NCBI GenBank assembly: GCA_022570795.1
Contig: JAKUDP010000025.1
Location: 759,001-823,000 of the forward strand
Direction: 5' to 3'
DNA: 64,000 nucleotides
From: Sphaerulina vaccinii
Lineage: Eukaryota; Ascomycota; Dothideomycetes; Mycosphaerellales; Mycosphaerellaceae
In this document: positions 11,481-21,241 of the stretch, one piece after another
How the letters are laid out: each line of letters begins with the position of its first letter
Position numbering within the stretch: the first letter of the stretch is position 1
The notes under the pieces: model-generated
What the model saw: the letters and a program-made list of their open reading frames with translations, nothing else
Databases searched by the model: none
What the model was told of the DNA's origin: nothing
Position numbers and translations under genes: made by a program

Positions 11481-13702
11481 GTTGTCTCTGATTCCAGGTG
11501 AGGTCAGCGATTGCCCTCTGTCTGGCGCTTTGGTGGCGCGGTCGGGGCGGGCCGCCGAGAAGAACCCGCGGAAGGCTATGAACTGTCAGCATGGCCTACA
11601 TACCAACAAATACTCTGGCAGGCAGGCAAGCGACAATGTGGCGTATCCGGCTCCAGTAAGCAGGTCGTGCTCTCAAGTTTCCATAGTCTGGTGTTGTCTA
11701 CGCCACCTTAAGCGGCGTGAAGTCGGCCAGCTGGTTTGAACGCGTGTTGGGAGAATGGGCATATGCAGCTTGATGTGCACTCTCCGTCTGCACCTTCAGA
11801 TGATTGACCGACTTGAAACTGTAGCAAGAGGCATAGGCAACGCCAGAGAGCGGAGAGCCCGCCGACACAGTCGTTCAACGGTGCTCTCTGGTGTCCAGAT
11901 TTCTCTGCTCAACTACCGACTTATCGCTTTGCTGGGCTTGGAGGAAGCATGCCGACAGAGACGAAACGAGCTGTGTCTTTGCGAACAGGCGCCGGCCAAG
12001 GTATGCTATCTCCAGACAGGGTGCGAGAAGAAATCGAAGGCGTCTTGAGAGAAGCTTCGCTGCTTGTGGCCCGAAGAACAAGTAGGTCAGGGACCCGCTT
12101 CTCTAGCCTTCTCCGCGAGCATGTTCAGAAAAGCTTACCGGCTTCATGCCGCTTGAGGTGGCATAGACAACATCAGATTGCGGAGAGCCAGTCGACAGGT
12201 ACTGCCCAGCTCGTACCAGTCTCAGGTTGAGCTTGTTCCGCGGACGTCGTCATTGTCAAGGAGCCAGACTCAGTGATGCCCAGGTTGGCAATATGGCCCG
12301 TGAAGATGCAGACTGTCTTCCGGCATGCTTTCTTGACAGAATCCCACAGCCGCTTTTGTAAAGGCATACGATGATGCAGTAGAAGTATGTGAGCTTTCCG
12401 GAAGGCTCTTTCCCTCGACGCGATCGACTTCTGGGCTTGCGAACTCGATGGCGTGGCTCGGGCTATTGAGGATGGAGATGCCTTGGATTTGGAGCTGTTG
12501 CCATCGAACCACGTTTCGAATTGTGCAGCCGAGACCGAACCAGGTTTGTTGTTCAGCGGAATCGTTATCTGACCTCGAGTCTCTCGTATCCATTCAGACT
12601 AAGAGGCCTCAGGATTCCGGGAGATGCGCTTATCGTTGTCTGCCAGAGCCTTCGCATGAGTGCCAGCTTTCGGTCGTGCACATCGACCCAGTGAGTTGCA
12701 GGATATTTGCTTGTGACATCTTACTTCCTTTGCAGTCTGCGTGACCTGACGAGCTGCTTTTCTTGCTGCCGTAGCGTCTTCAATGCCGGACGATCGTAAT
12801 GCTTGAGGGAGTGCTCGTGCCAAGCTCAATATTTGGGACAGTCTCCAGAGGATCGATCGTTTCCACATTCCACCCTGACAATGCTTCCATTGCCATAGTT
12901 GCCGACACACACTCGGAGAAGCCAGTACCAGGTCCAACATTGCCAGATTCATCGCCGCCATTGCCACTGCTGCTGCCGCCAAGGGTAGGGTGAGGAAGAT
13001 TGGGGACTTGGCTTACCTTGTGCTGCACTTGCAGCTCGCGCTCTCAGCGCCGCTGGGACTTTGTCAGCCTTTGCTGCCATCGCTCTTGGTGTCGAGATCG
13101 TCGAAGAGAAGCACGGAGAGTGCGGCTCCATGATAGATATTGCATATGTGACATTTCGCAAACTCACCTTAAGGTATACAGACAATGCAATTCGTCCGTT
13201 ATGGTTGAGTGAAGTCGTTATACAGCAAAGCTCACATCTCTAGATCTTGGGATAGACTAGGGTCACGGGCTTTACTTCACTGTGTTTTCATCCGGCTCGA
13301 AATACATCAGAGAACCGCGTGCGGCCTCGCAGAAAGGTTGACTCACACTCCAGACGCCATATGATACAGAAGAAACCTCAAATGCGCCTGATATGAAGAG
13401 TGGGCAGCATGATATGATAGATCGAAGGACATCTCGCCTCCGCGTGAAGTCGACGCGCTTTGCAACCCTGCTTCCGAAAAGAGCTAGTCTAGCGGGATTT
13501 CTATTCACATGACTTTCGGGGAATCCCCTGCTCTTCTTACGTAGCTCTGCCTCGACAAACAGGATATCATGGACTCGATGTTCCACAAACACGGTCACAG
13601 TATCGTAAGAATGTGGCGACAGATAGCTACAGCTATAGTAGGAGCCTTTTGCAGTAAGTATAGCTAACTCACTTTCATCAACGTAACCACAATATCTCGG
13701 CC
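11481..13702. other. Gene-poor 2.2 kb with possible orphan exons
   Basis: I found no gene I can defend. Two weak candidates were noted: a plus-strand 93-codon frame at 11949-12230 beginning MPTETKRAV, and minus-strand exon-like pieces from ATG 13080 (MAAKADKVPAALRARAAS) with a good GTAAG donor and possible continuation to 12780. Neither has a recognisable domain. The left part must contain the kinase promoter. Confidence 0.35.
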
Positions 13703-14266
13703 ATGTCAAATCCCCGAGCAAGGCCAGCACCACCACCAGGCAAATCGCAGCCAAAACCACCCGCCTACAAGAACCCCTCAAACAAAGCTCCCGCACCTCC
13801 ACGAAAAGCACCAGTTCAATCGACTCCAGGCGTCAGACCCCGTCCCGGAGCCCTCAAACCAGTCCCCTCCAAGAACCCACAATCCCCTCGTCCACCTACC
13901 CAACTCCAACAACCCGCCAAATCCTCCAACTGGATCAACCGCACAGTGCAATCCTACGTCCAAAGCTACGGAAACTACGTAGGAGGCTACGTCAACAGCG
14001 CAGGGAATGCAGTGAACAAAGTCGGAGAAGGAATCAGTAAATCTATCTCGAACACTACACGTGGTTGGGGACAGGGCGTGGCAGGTTATGGAAATGATAT
14101 TAAGGATCAGGTTGGTGTAGGTGGACCAAGAGTAGCGACTGCGGGGAATCCGTTGGGGTTGGCAGGGACGGGGAGTGCGACAAAGTCTCTGCCGGCGCCG
14201 GCGAGGAAGACGAACACGAACACAGGTGGTAGGAAGGCGGGGCCAGGGAATCCGTTAGGGCTGTAA
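13703..14266 (+). CDS. Proline-rich protein with amphipathic tail, unknown
   Basis: Intronless, 187 residues. The first 75 residues are Pro/Lys/Ser-rich (RARPAPPPGKSQ, KAPAPPRKAP) with several PxxP motifs that could bind SH3 domains. Residues 77-135 form a Tyr/Gly/Asn-rich amphipathic stretch (WINRTVQSYVQSYGNYV, GGYVNSAGNAVNKVGEGI) with a quasi-repeated spacing, resembling membrane- or lipid-binding helices. It ends in two NPLGL motifs (GNPLGLAG and the terminal PGNPLGL). I do not recognise the family. The composition and codon pattern look genuine rather than random. Confidence 0.65.
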   Translation: MSNPRARPAPPPGKSQPKPPAYKNPSNKAPAPPRKAPVQSTPGVRPRPGALKPVPSKNPQSPRPPTQLQQPAKSSNWINRTVQSYVQSYGNYVGGYVNSAGNAVNKVGEGISKSISNTTRGWGQGVAGYGNDIKDQVGVGGPRVATAGNPLGLAGTGSATKSLPAPARKTNTNTGGRKAGPGNPLGL

Positions 14267-14786
14267 GAGGTGAAGACGGTGTGTTGTAAGCGAGAAGAGA
14301 TGAGAATGACCACAGTTTGAGCAGGTATATCAGTCACGAAGGCGTTGGGTTTGAGCATTGAAGAAGTACATAGTATCATAACAGTCAGATGAACAATTCA
14401 TCCAAACAATATCTTGACGTCCGCTTGTTCTGCTCGTGAGACTCCAAGGACAAAGCGACCTCGACCGTCCGGATTCGGTCGAAGTCGACATCCTCGAGAT
14501 CAGTAGCAATTGACATACATATGCGTGTTGCGTTTCGTGTCACTTAACGACCATCACTAGCCTAGTGTCTAAGGCGTGTGAGTTATTGTTATTGAATGAT
14601 ACTGCGCCGAGTCCGTCGAAGTGTACACGAACATAGGCAAGCAGGCCTAATTCGTGGAAGCTTGACGGTATCGTCTGGCTAATGGTGCTTGCTTTTTGAT
14701 CTTTTGCTTGCTGAACTCGTTCTTGATCCGTGGTAACCTGAATCTCTATCTTCTATCATATACATCATGGCCCTGGTCCTGTCTCA
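14267..14786. other. Intergenic between convergent genes
   Basis: About 520 bp of 3' flanks. No coding signal, repeat or RNA gene was seen. Confidence 0.5.
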
Positions 14787-16814
14787 TCACAACGTAATAG
14801 TATGACTAGTATGCTCACTCGAGCTCCAACTCTCCACATCCATATTCTCTCCCCCATCAAACGGCATAGAATGTAATCTCATCTCAGTCGTAGGCTCGAT
14901 CGTAGGCTTCTCAGGCATTTGTCTCAACAATTGACTGGTAGCCGACAAGGTCTCCAAAGCCTTTTCTATCCACGCAGCATTCTTGCTACTGACTGTCAAT
15001 GTCCATCTGAATTCATTCAGTCTGCAAGCATAGAAGTGAGCCTCCTCTTTTCCTGGACTGGTTGTCATGAGTAGTGCTCCAAATGTGCCAACGAGGGCGA
15101 AGTTCGAAGCGGAGCAGAAATACCAGAAGGCATCGAGATGTTCTGGTTTCAGTCTGTTCACGAAGTCTAACGCGCTGATGAGGCGGGTCTTCGCTGCTGA
15201 GCGACAGATGTAGAGCATGTAGGGGTCGGCTGTGGGGTCTAATGATTGCACGATCCGTCTGTGTATGCTGATTTCCGTTGCAAAGTATGCGAGATGGAGG
15301 TATCCTTGAGACGACAATACACCTGGAGTGAAACTATCCATCTTGCACTCTGCGGGTAGTTTGGCAATCCAGTCTTTCAATTTCAGTTGCACGGGTTTAG
15401 CGCGGTTGAGCACTATTTGAGTCGCAAAGCGTCCAGCGCGTGCGAATTCAGCTTTGGCGACCTCGCTGTAGAAGGTGTCACAGACTTCTGCCATGATGCT
15501 CGTCAAAGCAATCATTTGCATGAAGCACATCCTGCCTTTGGTTGACTGGGCATCGATGTCCTCGTTCGGCGTCGGAAGGGGGTTGATCGTCTCGTCGAAG
15601 TCTTCCTCTGTCGGAGAGGAGACGTTCCAGTCTGCTGCATTGATGTGTGAAGGTCGACCATACATCACAGCACTCCACTTGTCTTGCATGTAGAGTGCCC
15701 ATGCCAGACGCTTTCGCAACAGTCGTTCCCATCGTGGGATGGACCAGTCGGAGCAGTCGAGGTGCAAGCCAATGTCCTGGCCGAGGGCAACCAGCTGGAC
15801 GGTCAGTGTCCAGGTGCTAGCCTTTGCGCGCTGCAGTAATAGAAGTCCTGCTTGCACAGCAGAGATCTTCGGCCGCTGCATTGCAACTGTCAAGCTGGTC
15901 ATGGCGATATACTCCAATTGTGCTACATCTGGCTTGGGGTGTGCAGCCAAATTGGGATCGTGCTTCCACCAGGCCAATGCCAGAAGGTACATTGCAGCAA
16001 GCAAAGGTGGGTTGAAATGGCGGTCGCCATGTCGATGCCGATCCAGAAAGGCTTGCTTCTGGACGATAGGATAGCTAGGATGAATGTTGCGAAAGTAAAT
16101 ATCGACAAGAGCAGGTCCGTGACTGCCAACGACTTGCTCGATCTCCTTCAGTGCACGCGCCTCGTCGTCCGGGATGGGCACGGTAGCATCGTCGTGTGTG
16201 CTGAAGTACTCAGTGCTGGTGACTTGTCGAAGCGTGCCAAGCTGCGACTCCGTTTCGTTCTTGTCGTTGAAAGTCCCCAGTCCTATCAGAGACGCATCGA
16301 GAGGCGTTGTCTGGCCAAGATACTTGCAATGTCGATGCCTCTGCAAGCTCAGTGACTCGTCCACGGCGAAAGGTTTCCGCATAGGGGGCTGAGTTGACAG
16401 TGGTAGAGGTTGGGAGTCTGAGTGAGGGATCGAGATTGCCCGCACAGTAGGGATAGACGGCGCTCTTCGGTGGCCGACAGGGCTCTTCTTCATGGGACTC
16501 TCATTCTTTGCCGCATCATCTGGTGCTTTTCGCTTCCTAGGTTGTGCGTTCTCCACAAAGGTGCATTCTTGTTTGTGGAACTCGCATAGCACACATTTCC
16601 GGCCTTCTTGGAGGACACACTTCGATTTTCGGCGCCTGCAACCGTCACAAGGGCGTTCTCTCTTGGGCTTAGCAGGAGGTGGTGAACTGTGTAGTTGCTT
16701 GATAGCAGGTCTGTTCTCTTTGCCTTGGGTTTGTTGTTTGGGAGGACTCCATGCAGCGATGGGTCGAGGAGATGCTCGCGGCAGCATGGGAGCGATGGCT
16801 ATGGCTGTGGCCAT
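14787..16814 (-). CDS. Zn2Cys6 transcription factor, TamA/Dal81-like
   Basis: An intronless frame. I start it at the internal ATG 16814 (MATAIAIAPMLPRAS, 675 residues); the frame also has an earlier ATG at 16919 that adds 35 hydrophobic residues and looks like leader sequence. The zinc cluster is CDGCRRRKSKC then C, CVLC-type spacing and C, next to KPKRERP. The KQECTF and PRKRK segment and the fungal-specific factor domain (IHPSYPIVQK, GLHLDCSDWSIPRWERLLRKR, MYGRPSHI) resemble TamA of Aspergillus and yeast Dal81, co-activators of nitrogen and GABA catabolic genes. The zinc cluster of TamA/Dal81 is reported to be dispensable for function, so DNA contact may be indirect. Confidence 0.82.
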   Translation of the reverse strand: MATAIAIAPMLPRASPRPIAAWSPPKQQTQGKENRPAIKQLHSSPPPAKPKRERPCDGCRRRKSKCVLQEGRKCVLCEFHKQECTFVENAQPRKRKAPDDAAKNESPMKKSPVGHRRAPSIPTVRAISIPHSDSQPLPLSTQPPMRKPFAVDESLSLQRHRHCKYLGQTTPLDASLIGLGTFNDKNETESQLGTLRQVTSTEYFSTHDDATVPIPDDEARALKEIEQVVGSHGPALVDIYFRNIHPSYPIVQKQAFLDRHRHGDRHFNPPLLAAMYLLALAWWKHDPNLAAHPKPDVAQLEYIAMTSLTVAMQRPKISAVQAGLLLLQRAKASTWTLTVQLVALGQDIGLHLDCSDWSIPRWERLLRKRLAWALYMQDKWSAVMYGRPSHINAADWNVSSPTEEDFDETINPLPTPNEDIDAQSTKGRMCFMQMIALTSIMAEVCDTFYSEVAKAEFARAGRFATQIVLNRAKPVQLKLKDWIAKLPAECKMDSFTPGVLSSQGYLHLAYFATEISIHRRIVQSLDPTADPYMLYICRSAAKTRLISALDFVNRLKPEHLDAFWYFCSASNFALVGTFGALLMTTSPGKEEAHFYACRLNEFRWTLTVSSKNAAWIEKALETLSATSQLLRQMPEKPTIEPTTEMRLHSMPFDGGENMDVESWSSSEHTSHTITL

Positions 16815-17494
16815 GGTGGCGGTCTTGTCCGAGAAAGCTTGACGTAGGAGAGGCCTGATAGGTGAATAATATAGATAGGCAGGAACAGCACACAGGGCTA
16901 GAAGCTGCTGCCAGATCAAGCAGTAGGTTGCACAACAAGATATGCAGTCGCCGGGTCCAGGTACAGTCGCCTGTCAATGGGGACGCTCAGAGTTATCTCC
17001 GCTCAATGCACAAGTCCGCAGCCTTATCAGCGAATAAGCAGTAGCACAATCAGTAAGAAAGTGTAAGTCCGGGACAAATGTTAACACTAAGCGTGCTCAG
17101 AGGCGGAGAGGGTGGCGAGGAGTATGAGGTGGTCGAGAGTCTTTGAGGTCATTTGGAGGACTTTTGTTCGGAAAGTCTCAGATCGTCTCTGGTGAAGTAG
17201 ATGAATATGCCTCACCAAGAAATGTTGGGTACGCGCGAAGATGTCGCGTGCTTGGGATATAGCACTTTACCTCCGTCAGACCGCCAAGTCAGCAATCTTG
17301 ACGTGACGGCATACAAATTGCCAACGATCTGGAGTCCGTGAACACAAGCGTGAGCTTGTTGAAGTTGTTGCGTAAAATCACATTATTCTTACCATATGAA
17401 ATAGCTATTCTGGCTATGATCCTGAGCGTTCAAGATAAGGCCGAGATCAACCAATCAAGTTCGAGACAGTTGACAGAGCAAAGTTGGAAAGGGA
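16815..17494. other. Intergenic, no gene seen
   Basis: Promoter side of the TamA-like gene and beyond. No motif, repeat or convincing coding frame was seen. Confidence 0.4.
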
Positions 17495-18328
17495 TTAGCT
17501 GCAATGGAGAGGGTTAGTCCCGGAGCTCAGCCTTTGTGGAGAACAGATTCTTGTGAACGACACCTCTCCCTGTTGTTGTACGCTGAGAGGGATCGTATCT
17601 GTACAGCAAGCGCAAGAGGAGTCCCGTCGCAACTCCTTCGGGGATTGATGAACTGGTTGTTCTGTTGTTGGCCAGTGTCTGCGGCCAAGTCTGAGTGGTC
17701 CTAGATCTTCAGGGCCTCGAGACGGTGAGGATCGAAACCGCATCGCGTAGCACCGGAACCACTGGCTTCGCACATCAAAGGCAGCACAGCAGTGGTGGAT
17801 CCGGCAGGGCGACATCTGGGACACGACACTTGCCGACGTGGTCGTACTGCTGTTGGTGGAAGCTGAGATGGCAGATGACTTCTGTTTGCGAAGGATCCGG
17901 GAGGCCAGTGGCACGAGATTATCGATCTTTGTCAAGCTGCATGTGATGCATGTCTTGGCCAAATGACCTTCGCATAGGTGCCTCAGGAGTAGATCATGTG
18001 GTATATGCCAACAGTCGACATATGCTGCGAGACCTATCGATCGTGGTAGCTCAAATGTTAACCACATCAACCGAGTTGTGCACATTCGTGGCACGCAGTC
18101 CATAGCCGGAAATCCTCTTAGGCCTATCTGGTAAAACGAAGCAGATCTCGGTCTCTCGATGCCAACGATTGAAGGCAGCATTGACTGTTTGCTCAAGGAT
18201 TGAGCATCAAGGGAGGGAGTTGATGTCGACTTTGCTGCTCTCAAGGAAGCAAGGATGAAACCTCTAGGCTTCACTTTTATGTCAACGGCGAATGGGAGCA
18301 CGATGGGATCACAGGAACCCGCCACCAT
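17495..18328 (-). CDS. Long orphan open frame, doubtful
   Basis: A 277-codon ATG-started frame with no intron needed. It is unusually long to be open by chance at this base composition, yet the product is Cys-, Ser- and Arg-rich with no domain, signal peptide or compositional pattern I recognise (CITCSLTKIDNL, RIHHCCAAFD, SSCACCTDTIP). It may be an orphan gene, a decayed coding region, or chance. Confidence 0.25.
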   Translation of the reverse strand: MVAGSCDPIVLPFAVDIKVKPRGFILASLRAAKSTSTPSLDAQSLSKQSMLPSIVGIERPRSASFYQIGLRGFPAMDCVPRMCTTRLMWLTFELPRSIGLAAYVDCWHIPHDLLLRHLCEGHLAKTCITCSLTKIDNLVPLASRILRKQKSSAISASTNSSTTTSASVVSQMSPCRIHHCCAAFDVRSQWFRCYAMRFRSSPSRGPEDLGPLRLGRRHWPTTEQPVHQSPKELRRDSSCACCTDTIPLSVQQQGEVSFTRICSPQRLSSGTNPLHCS

Positions 18329-18411
18329 ATAATCAACGATAGTGAGGCTTCAGGAATAGATATCGTTTCGATCGTATCATGCACTGTATGGTTATCATAC
18401 GTGTGGTATTT

Positions 18412-18615
18412 CTAAGCGACTGTGCACTTGAAAGGAAGACCGCAAGGTCCCTTGCTATCCTCCCCATCCTCCTTCTCCTGCGGCGCAGAGGTCGTATGCT
18501 GTTTCGTCTGATCGTCTGTCGTTGCAGACTTTGTCCCAGCAGCAGCTGTCGTCCCATTTTGTCCACTACTCGCCACGCCATTCTCTTGCTTCCCAGCAGT
18601 AGCACCGCCATCTAG
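18412..18615 (-). other. In-frame C-terminal extension after UGA CUA, CAAX end
   Basis: Directly after the UGA of the WrbA/Pst2 gene the same frame runs open for 67 codons to TAG at 18412-18414. The product is a low-complexity linker rich in Gly, Thr, Ala, Gln and Lys followed by GPCGLPFKCTVA. The last four residues, CTVA, fit a CAAX prenylation box, and an extra Cys lies upstream, as in lipid-anchored members of this family. UGA CUA is an established high-readthrough stop context in fungi. I infer a readthrough isoform; a recent nonsense mutation in a formerly longer protein is the alternative. Confidence 0.6.
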
Positions 18616-19377
18616 TCAAGCGAAGTTGACCTTGGCAACAGCCTCGTAGAATTGCTTTCCTTGAGCAGTAGCCAATTCAATCTCCTTTGCAGAAGGCTGG
18701 CGAGAACCATCAGCACCAGAGAAGGTTCCTGCTCCCCAAGCAGATCCTCCACGAACTTCAGACATGTCTGCGAGGAGGGCGAAGGTGGTCTTGTAGCCGA
18801 GTGGAACGTAGATGAAACCGTGGTGGGCGAGAGTGCTCATGGCTGCGATAGCAGTGGATTCTTGGCCACCTCCCATGGTGCCAGTAGAGACGAAGAGGCC
18901 GGCGTACTACAATGTGTTAGCCTGGCACGCTCAATGTTCGTAGTATTGGGAGAGACACACCTTGCCCCAGAAGCCACCAGTCTGCCATTGACCACCTGTG
19001 GAGTCCCAGAAAGCCTTCCATTGTGCTGGGAAGTTGCCATATCTCGTTGGGATACCGAAAAGGAAGGCATCGTACTGCTCAAGAGTCTTTGGGCTATCGA
19101 GGACTGGGTACTTGGAGTTCTTTGCTGGTGCGTGCATCTTGCCCAAGATCTCCTCGGAAAGAGTCTCAGGGACTTGGTAGATGTCTACTGAGCCGCCAGC
19201 AGCTCTGATGCCCTCTGCCTCAGCTTCAGCCAGGGCGGTGACATGGCCGTACATGGAGTACTGTAGCATTGAAGTCAGTATCACGTCTTTCATTAGCTCT
19301 TCTCAAGCTTGGGAGCTTTCCAATGGTAGTTGCCAATGGAACAGACTTACGAAGAGGATTGCGATCTTTGGTGCCAT
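18616..19377 (-). CDS. NAD(P)H quinone oxidoreductase, WrbA/Pst2/Ycp4 family
   Basis: Exons 19351-19377, 18961-19260 and 18616-18906 give 205 residues. The start MAPKIAILF joins YSMYGHV across the first intron, forming the FMN phosphate loop. GIPTRYGNFPAQWKAFWD and VSTGTMGGGQESTA are the flavodoxin-like active-site loops of the family, which also includes the fungal allergen Alt a 7. The enzyme reduces quinones by two electrons using FMN and NAD(P)H and protects against oxidative stress; yeast relatives associate with the plasma membrane. The stop is UGA followed by CUAG, and the frame continues open for 67 codons to a CAAX-like end (separate entry). Confidence 0.93.
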
Positions 19378-20120
19378 GGTGATGGAAGTGTCGTGGAGTT
19401 TCAATTGTGATTCGAGTCTAGAGTGTGAGATAATTTCATGAGAAGAGGAAGAGCGTCGAGCGTCCTTCTTATTCAAGAGCTCCCGAGCACAACATCAACA
19501 CATTCTTCGAAGCTTCCTGCATCAGCAAGAAGCAGTGGCGCGTCAGAATCGCCTGATGTAGCATATTAGCCAGCTATTGTTCCTCCAATGCCCCACTCAC
19601 AGGTCAGCAATGAGGTATTAAGCGTCATTCTTAATGCAGGATAAGTGCATTGCCGAAGAAAAATCGTCGATTTGAGCTTTGTGATGCTTTGTCAATGGCA
19701 CCTCCTGCGGATCCGCACCGAGCTCACACGCTCTGTCAGATCTGACTGTGCAGTTCGGCGCCGAGCTGCTGTGGAAATTGGATAGATGTCAAAGATGTTG
19801 TAGGAGGAGAGAAAAGCACAAGCAGAATCTGGGAGGCGGGTGTTCCTGGCGATCGCACAGTCGGCGACAAAACTGCTGGACATATTCTGCAAACTTTGGC
19901 CAACTCATCGTGTCGAAAAGCATGTGAAGACGAGGAGTGAGATATTCTGTTCGCAAGGAGAATATGTGCTTCTTCTCTAGATCTACTGATCAACTATCTT
20001 AAGATGCAACCTCCTAGAGAGAACTCCTCTTCTCATAATTCCACTCTCTGACCTGACGTCTTCTCAACTGGATCGTCTGGTTCTCTATTGATGTACGGAG
20101 TTGGAATCGAAAGTCAGAAG
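19378..20120. other. Intergenic, no gene seen
   Basis: Upstream of the WrbA-like gene and downstream of the G-patch gene. Only short frames without motifs were seen. Confidence 0.5.
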
Positions 20121-21044
20121 CTAGCCATGCTCGTCCTCCGTCAAGCCCGGACAGTCCTCCATGGCTTTCGCATCCGCATAGCGGAACTTGCACCAGAAGC
20201 AGTAATTGTACTTCTCTCGGAGATATGTCAGAAGCTTTGCCAGACGCTCCTCAGCTGGGAGTGCCTCGAACTCTTCGAGCTCTTGATCTTCTTCATCCAG
20301 GTCTTCCTCCACTTCATTGCCGAAAGCTAAGTCCTCGTCCTCGTCGTCTTCAGTATAGTCCAGCTTCCGAGATAGACTCTGGTCGAGATCGTATCGCATA
20401 CGTCTGGCTCGTTCCTTCTCTAAGCGCTCTTTCACCAGTGGTCGCCATAAGACGTTGACCGAACGCATTGGAATATTCGACTGGGACGATTTCTTGGCAT
20501 CTATAGTCTGCTCGGACACACCGTCCTGGTCGTCTTTGGCAGGCTCTTCAGTCTCAAATCCTTCGAGGGTACGCATCGCGGACCACATCTGCTCCTCGAA
20601 GCGCTTCTGCTCAACCTCCTGTCGATTCCTCTCGCGATACTCCTCAGCAGTAAGCTTAACTTTCTTCTCCTGCTGATCCATAGCTTCCGCCGCCTCTCGA
20701 AACTTCCGCTTCCTATCACTTTCCATGCCGATACCTCCACGGTCTTCTTTGAGTTGCACTTCGATCGGTCGAGTTCTGGCGCCTTCAGTCTTGCCGAGAG
20801 CACCGCCTTTGAATCCCATTTTCGCCATCATCTTGGCACCTTTACTTGAACTGTCGATTTCTGTGGCGAGAGCATTTTCGAGGTTCTGTTTTGCTTCTTC
20901 TGCACGCTCTAATTTTGACTTGACTTTGCCACGTTCTAGTGCTTCTTTCTTGAGGCGTGCCGTACGCTGGAGCGAAGTCTCTTTCTTGGCTGGTTTCTCT
21001 TCAAAGGTCATGTTAAGGTAGTCATCTTCGTCATCATCGGCCAT
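20121..21044 (-). CDS. G-patch protein, GPATCH11-like
   Basis: Intronless, 307 residues. A short G-patch lies near residues 68-100 (KMMAKMGFKGGALGK, GGIGME), embedded in long charged helices, and a DUF4187-type C-terminal block follows with a Cys pair (LLTYLREKYNYCFWCKFRY). G-patch proteins commonly activate DEAH-box RNA helicases in pre-mRNA splicing or ribosome assembly. GPATCH11/CENP-Y has exactly this G-patch plus DUF4187 layout. An acidic stretch (EDDEDEDLAFGNEVEEDLDE) precedes the C-terminal domain. It is divergent to ORC3 with 197 bp between start codons, so the two share a promoter region. Confidence 0.88.
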   Translation of the reverse strand: MADDDEDDYLNMTFEEKPAKKETSLQRTARLKKEALERGKVKSKLERAEEAKQNLENALATEIDSSSKGAKMMAKMGFKGGALGKTEGARTRPIEVQLKEDRGGIGMESDRKRKFREAAEAMDQQEKKVKLTAEEYRERNRQEVEQKRFEEQMWSAMRTLEGFETEEPAKDDQDGVSEQTIDAKKSSQSNIPMRSVNVLWRPLVKERLEKERARRMRYDLDQSLSRKLDYTEDDEDEDLAFGNEVEEDLDEEDQELEEFEALPAEERLAKLLTYLREKYNYCFWCKFRYADAKAMEDCPGLTEDEHG

Positions 21045-21241
21045 GTTTGCAGATTACCACGCCAGTAATGAGCTGCTATGGTAATCTGTTATTGTTGACG
21101 TCCAATGATCAGATGTGTTGCACCAGAAGTCAGGAAGGTGTCATGCAAATCGTGAAGGAGTCGCTGCTGACTAAGACGCGACTTTCTTCCATTACGCGAC
21201 TCTCCTACTTCTGCAAGTGCATCAAAACCACCAGACTCAAG

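Noticed and set aside
13272..13811. 179-codon minus-strand open frame
   Set aside because: Runs antisense into the proline-rich gene and has no domain; judged a shadow.
16815..16919. Extra 35-residue hydrophobic N-terminus of the TamA-like factor
   Set aside because: A membrane-like leader does not fit a zinc-cluster regulator; the internal ATG at 16814 is the better start.
21047..21241. 65-codon upstream extension of ORC3
   Set aside because: Not led by a good start context, Cys/Leu/Thr-rich, and lies in the divergent promoter shared with the G-patch gene.
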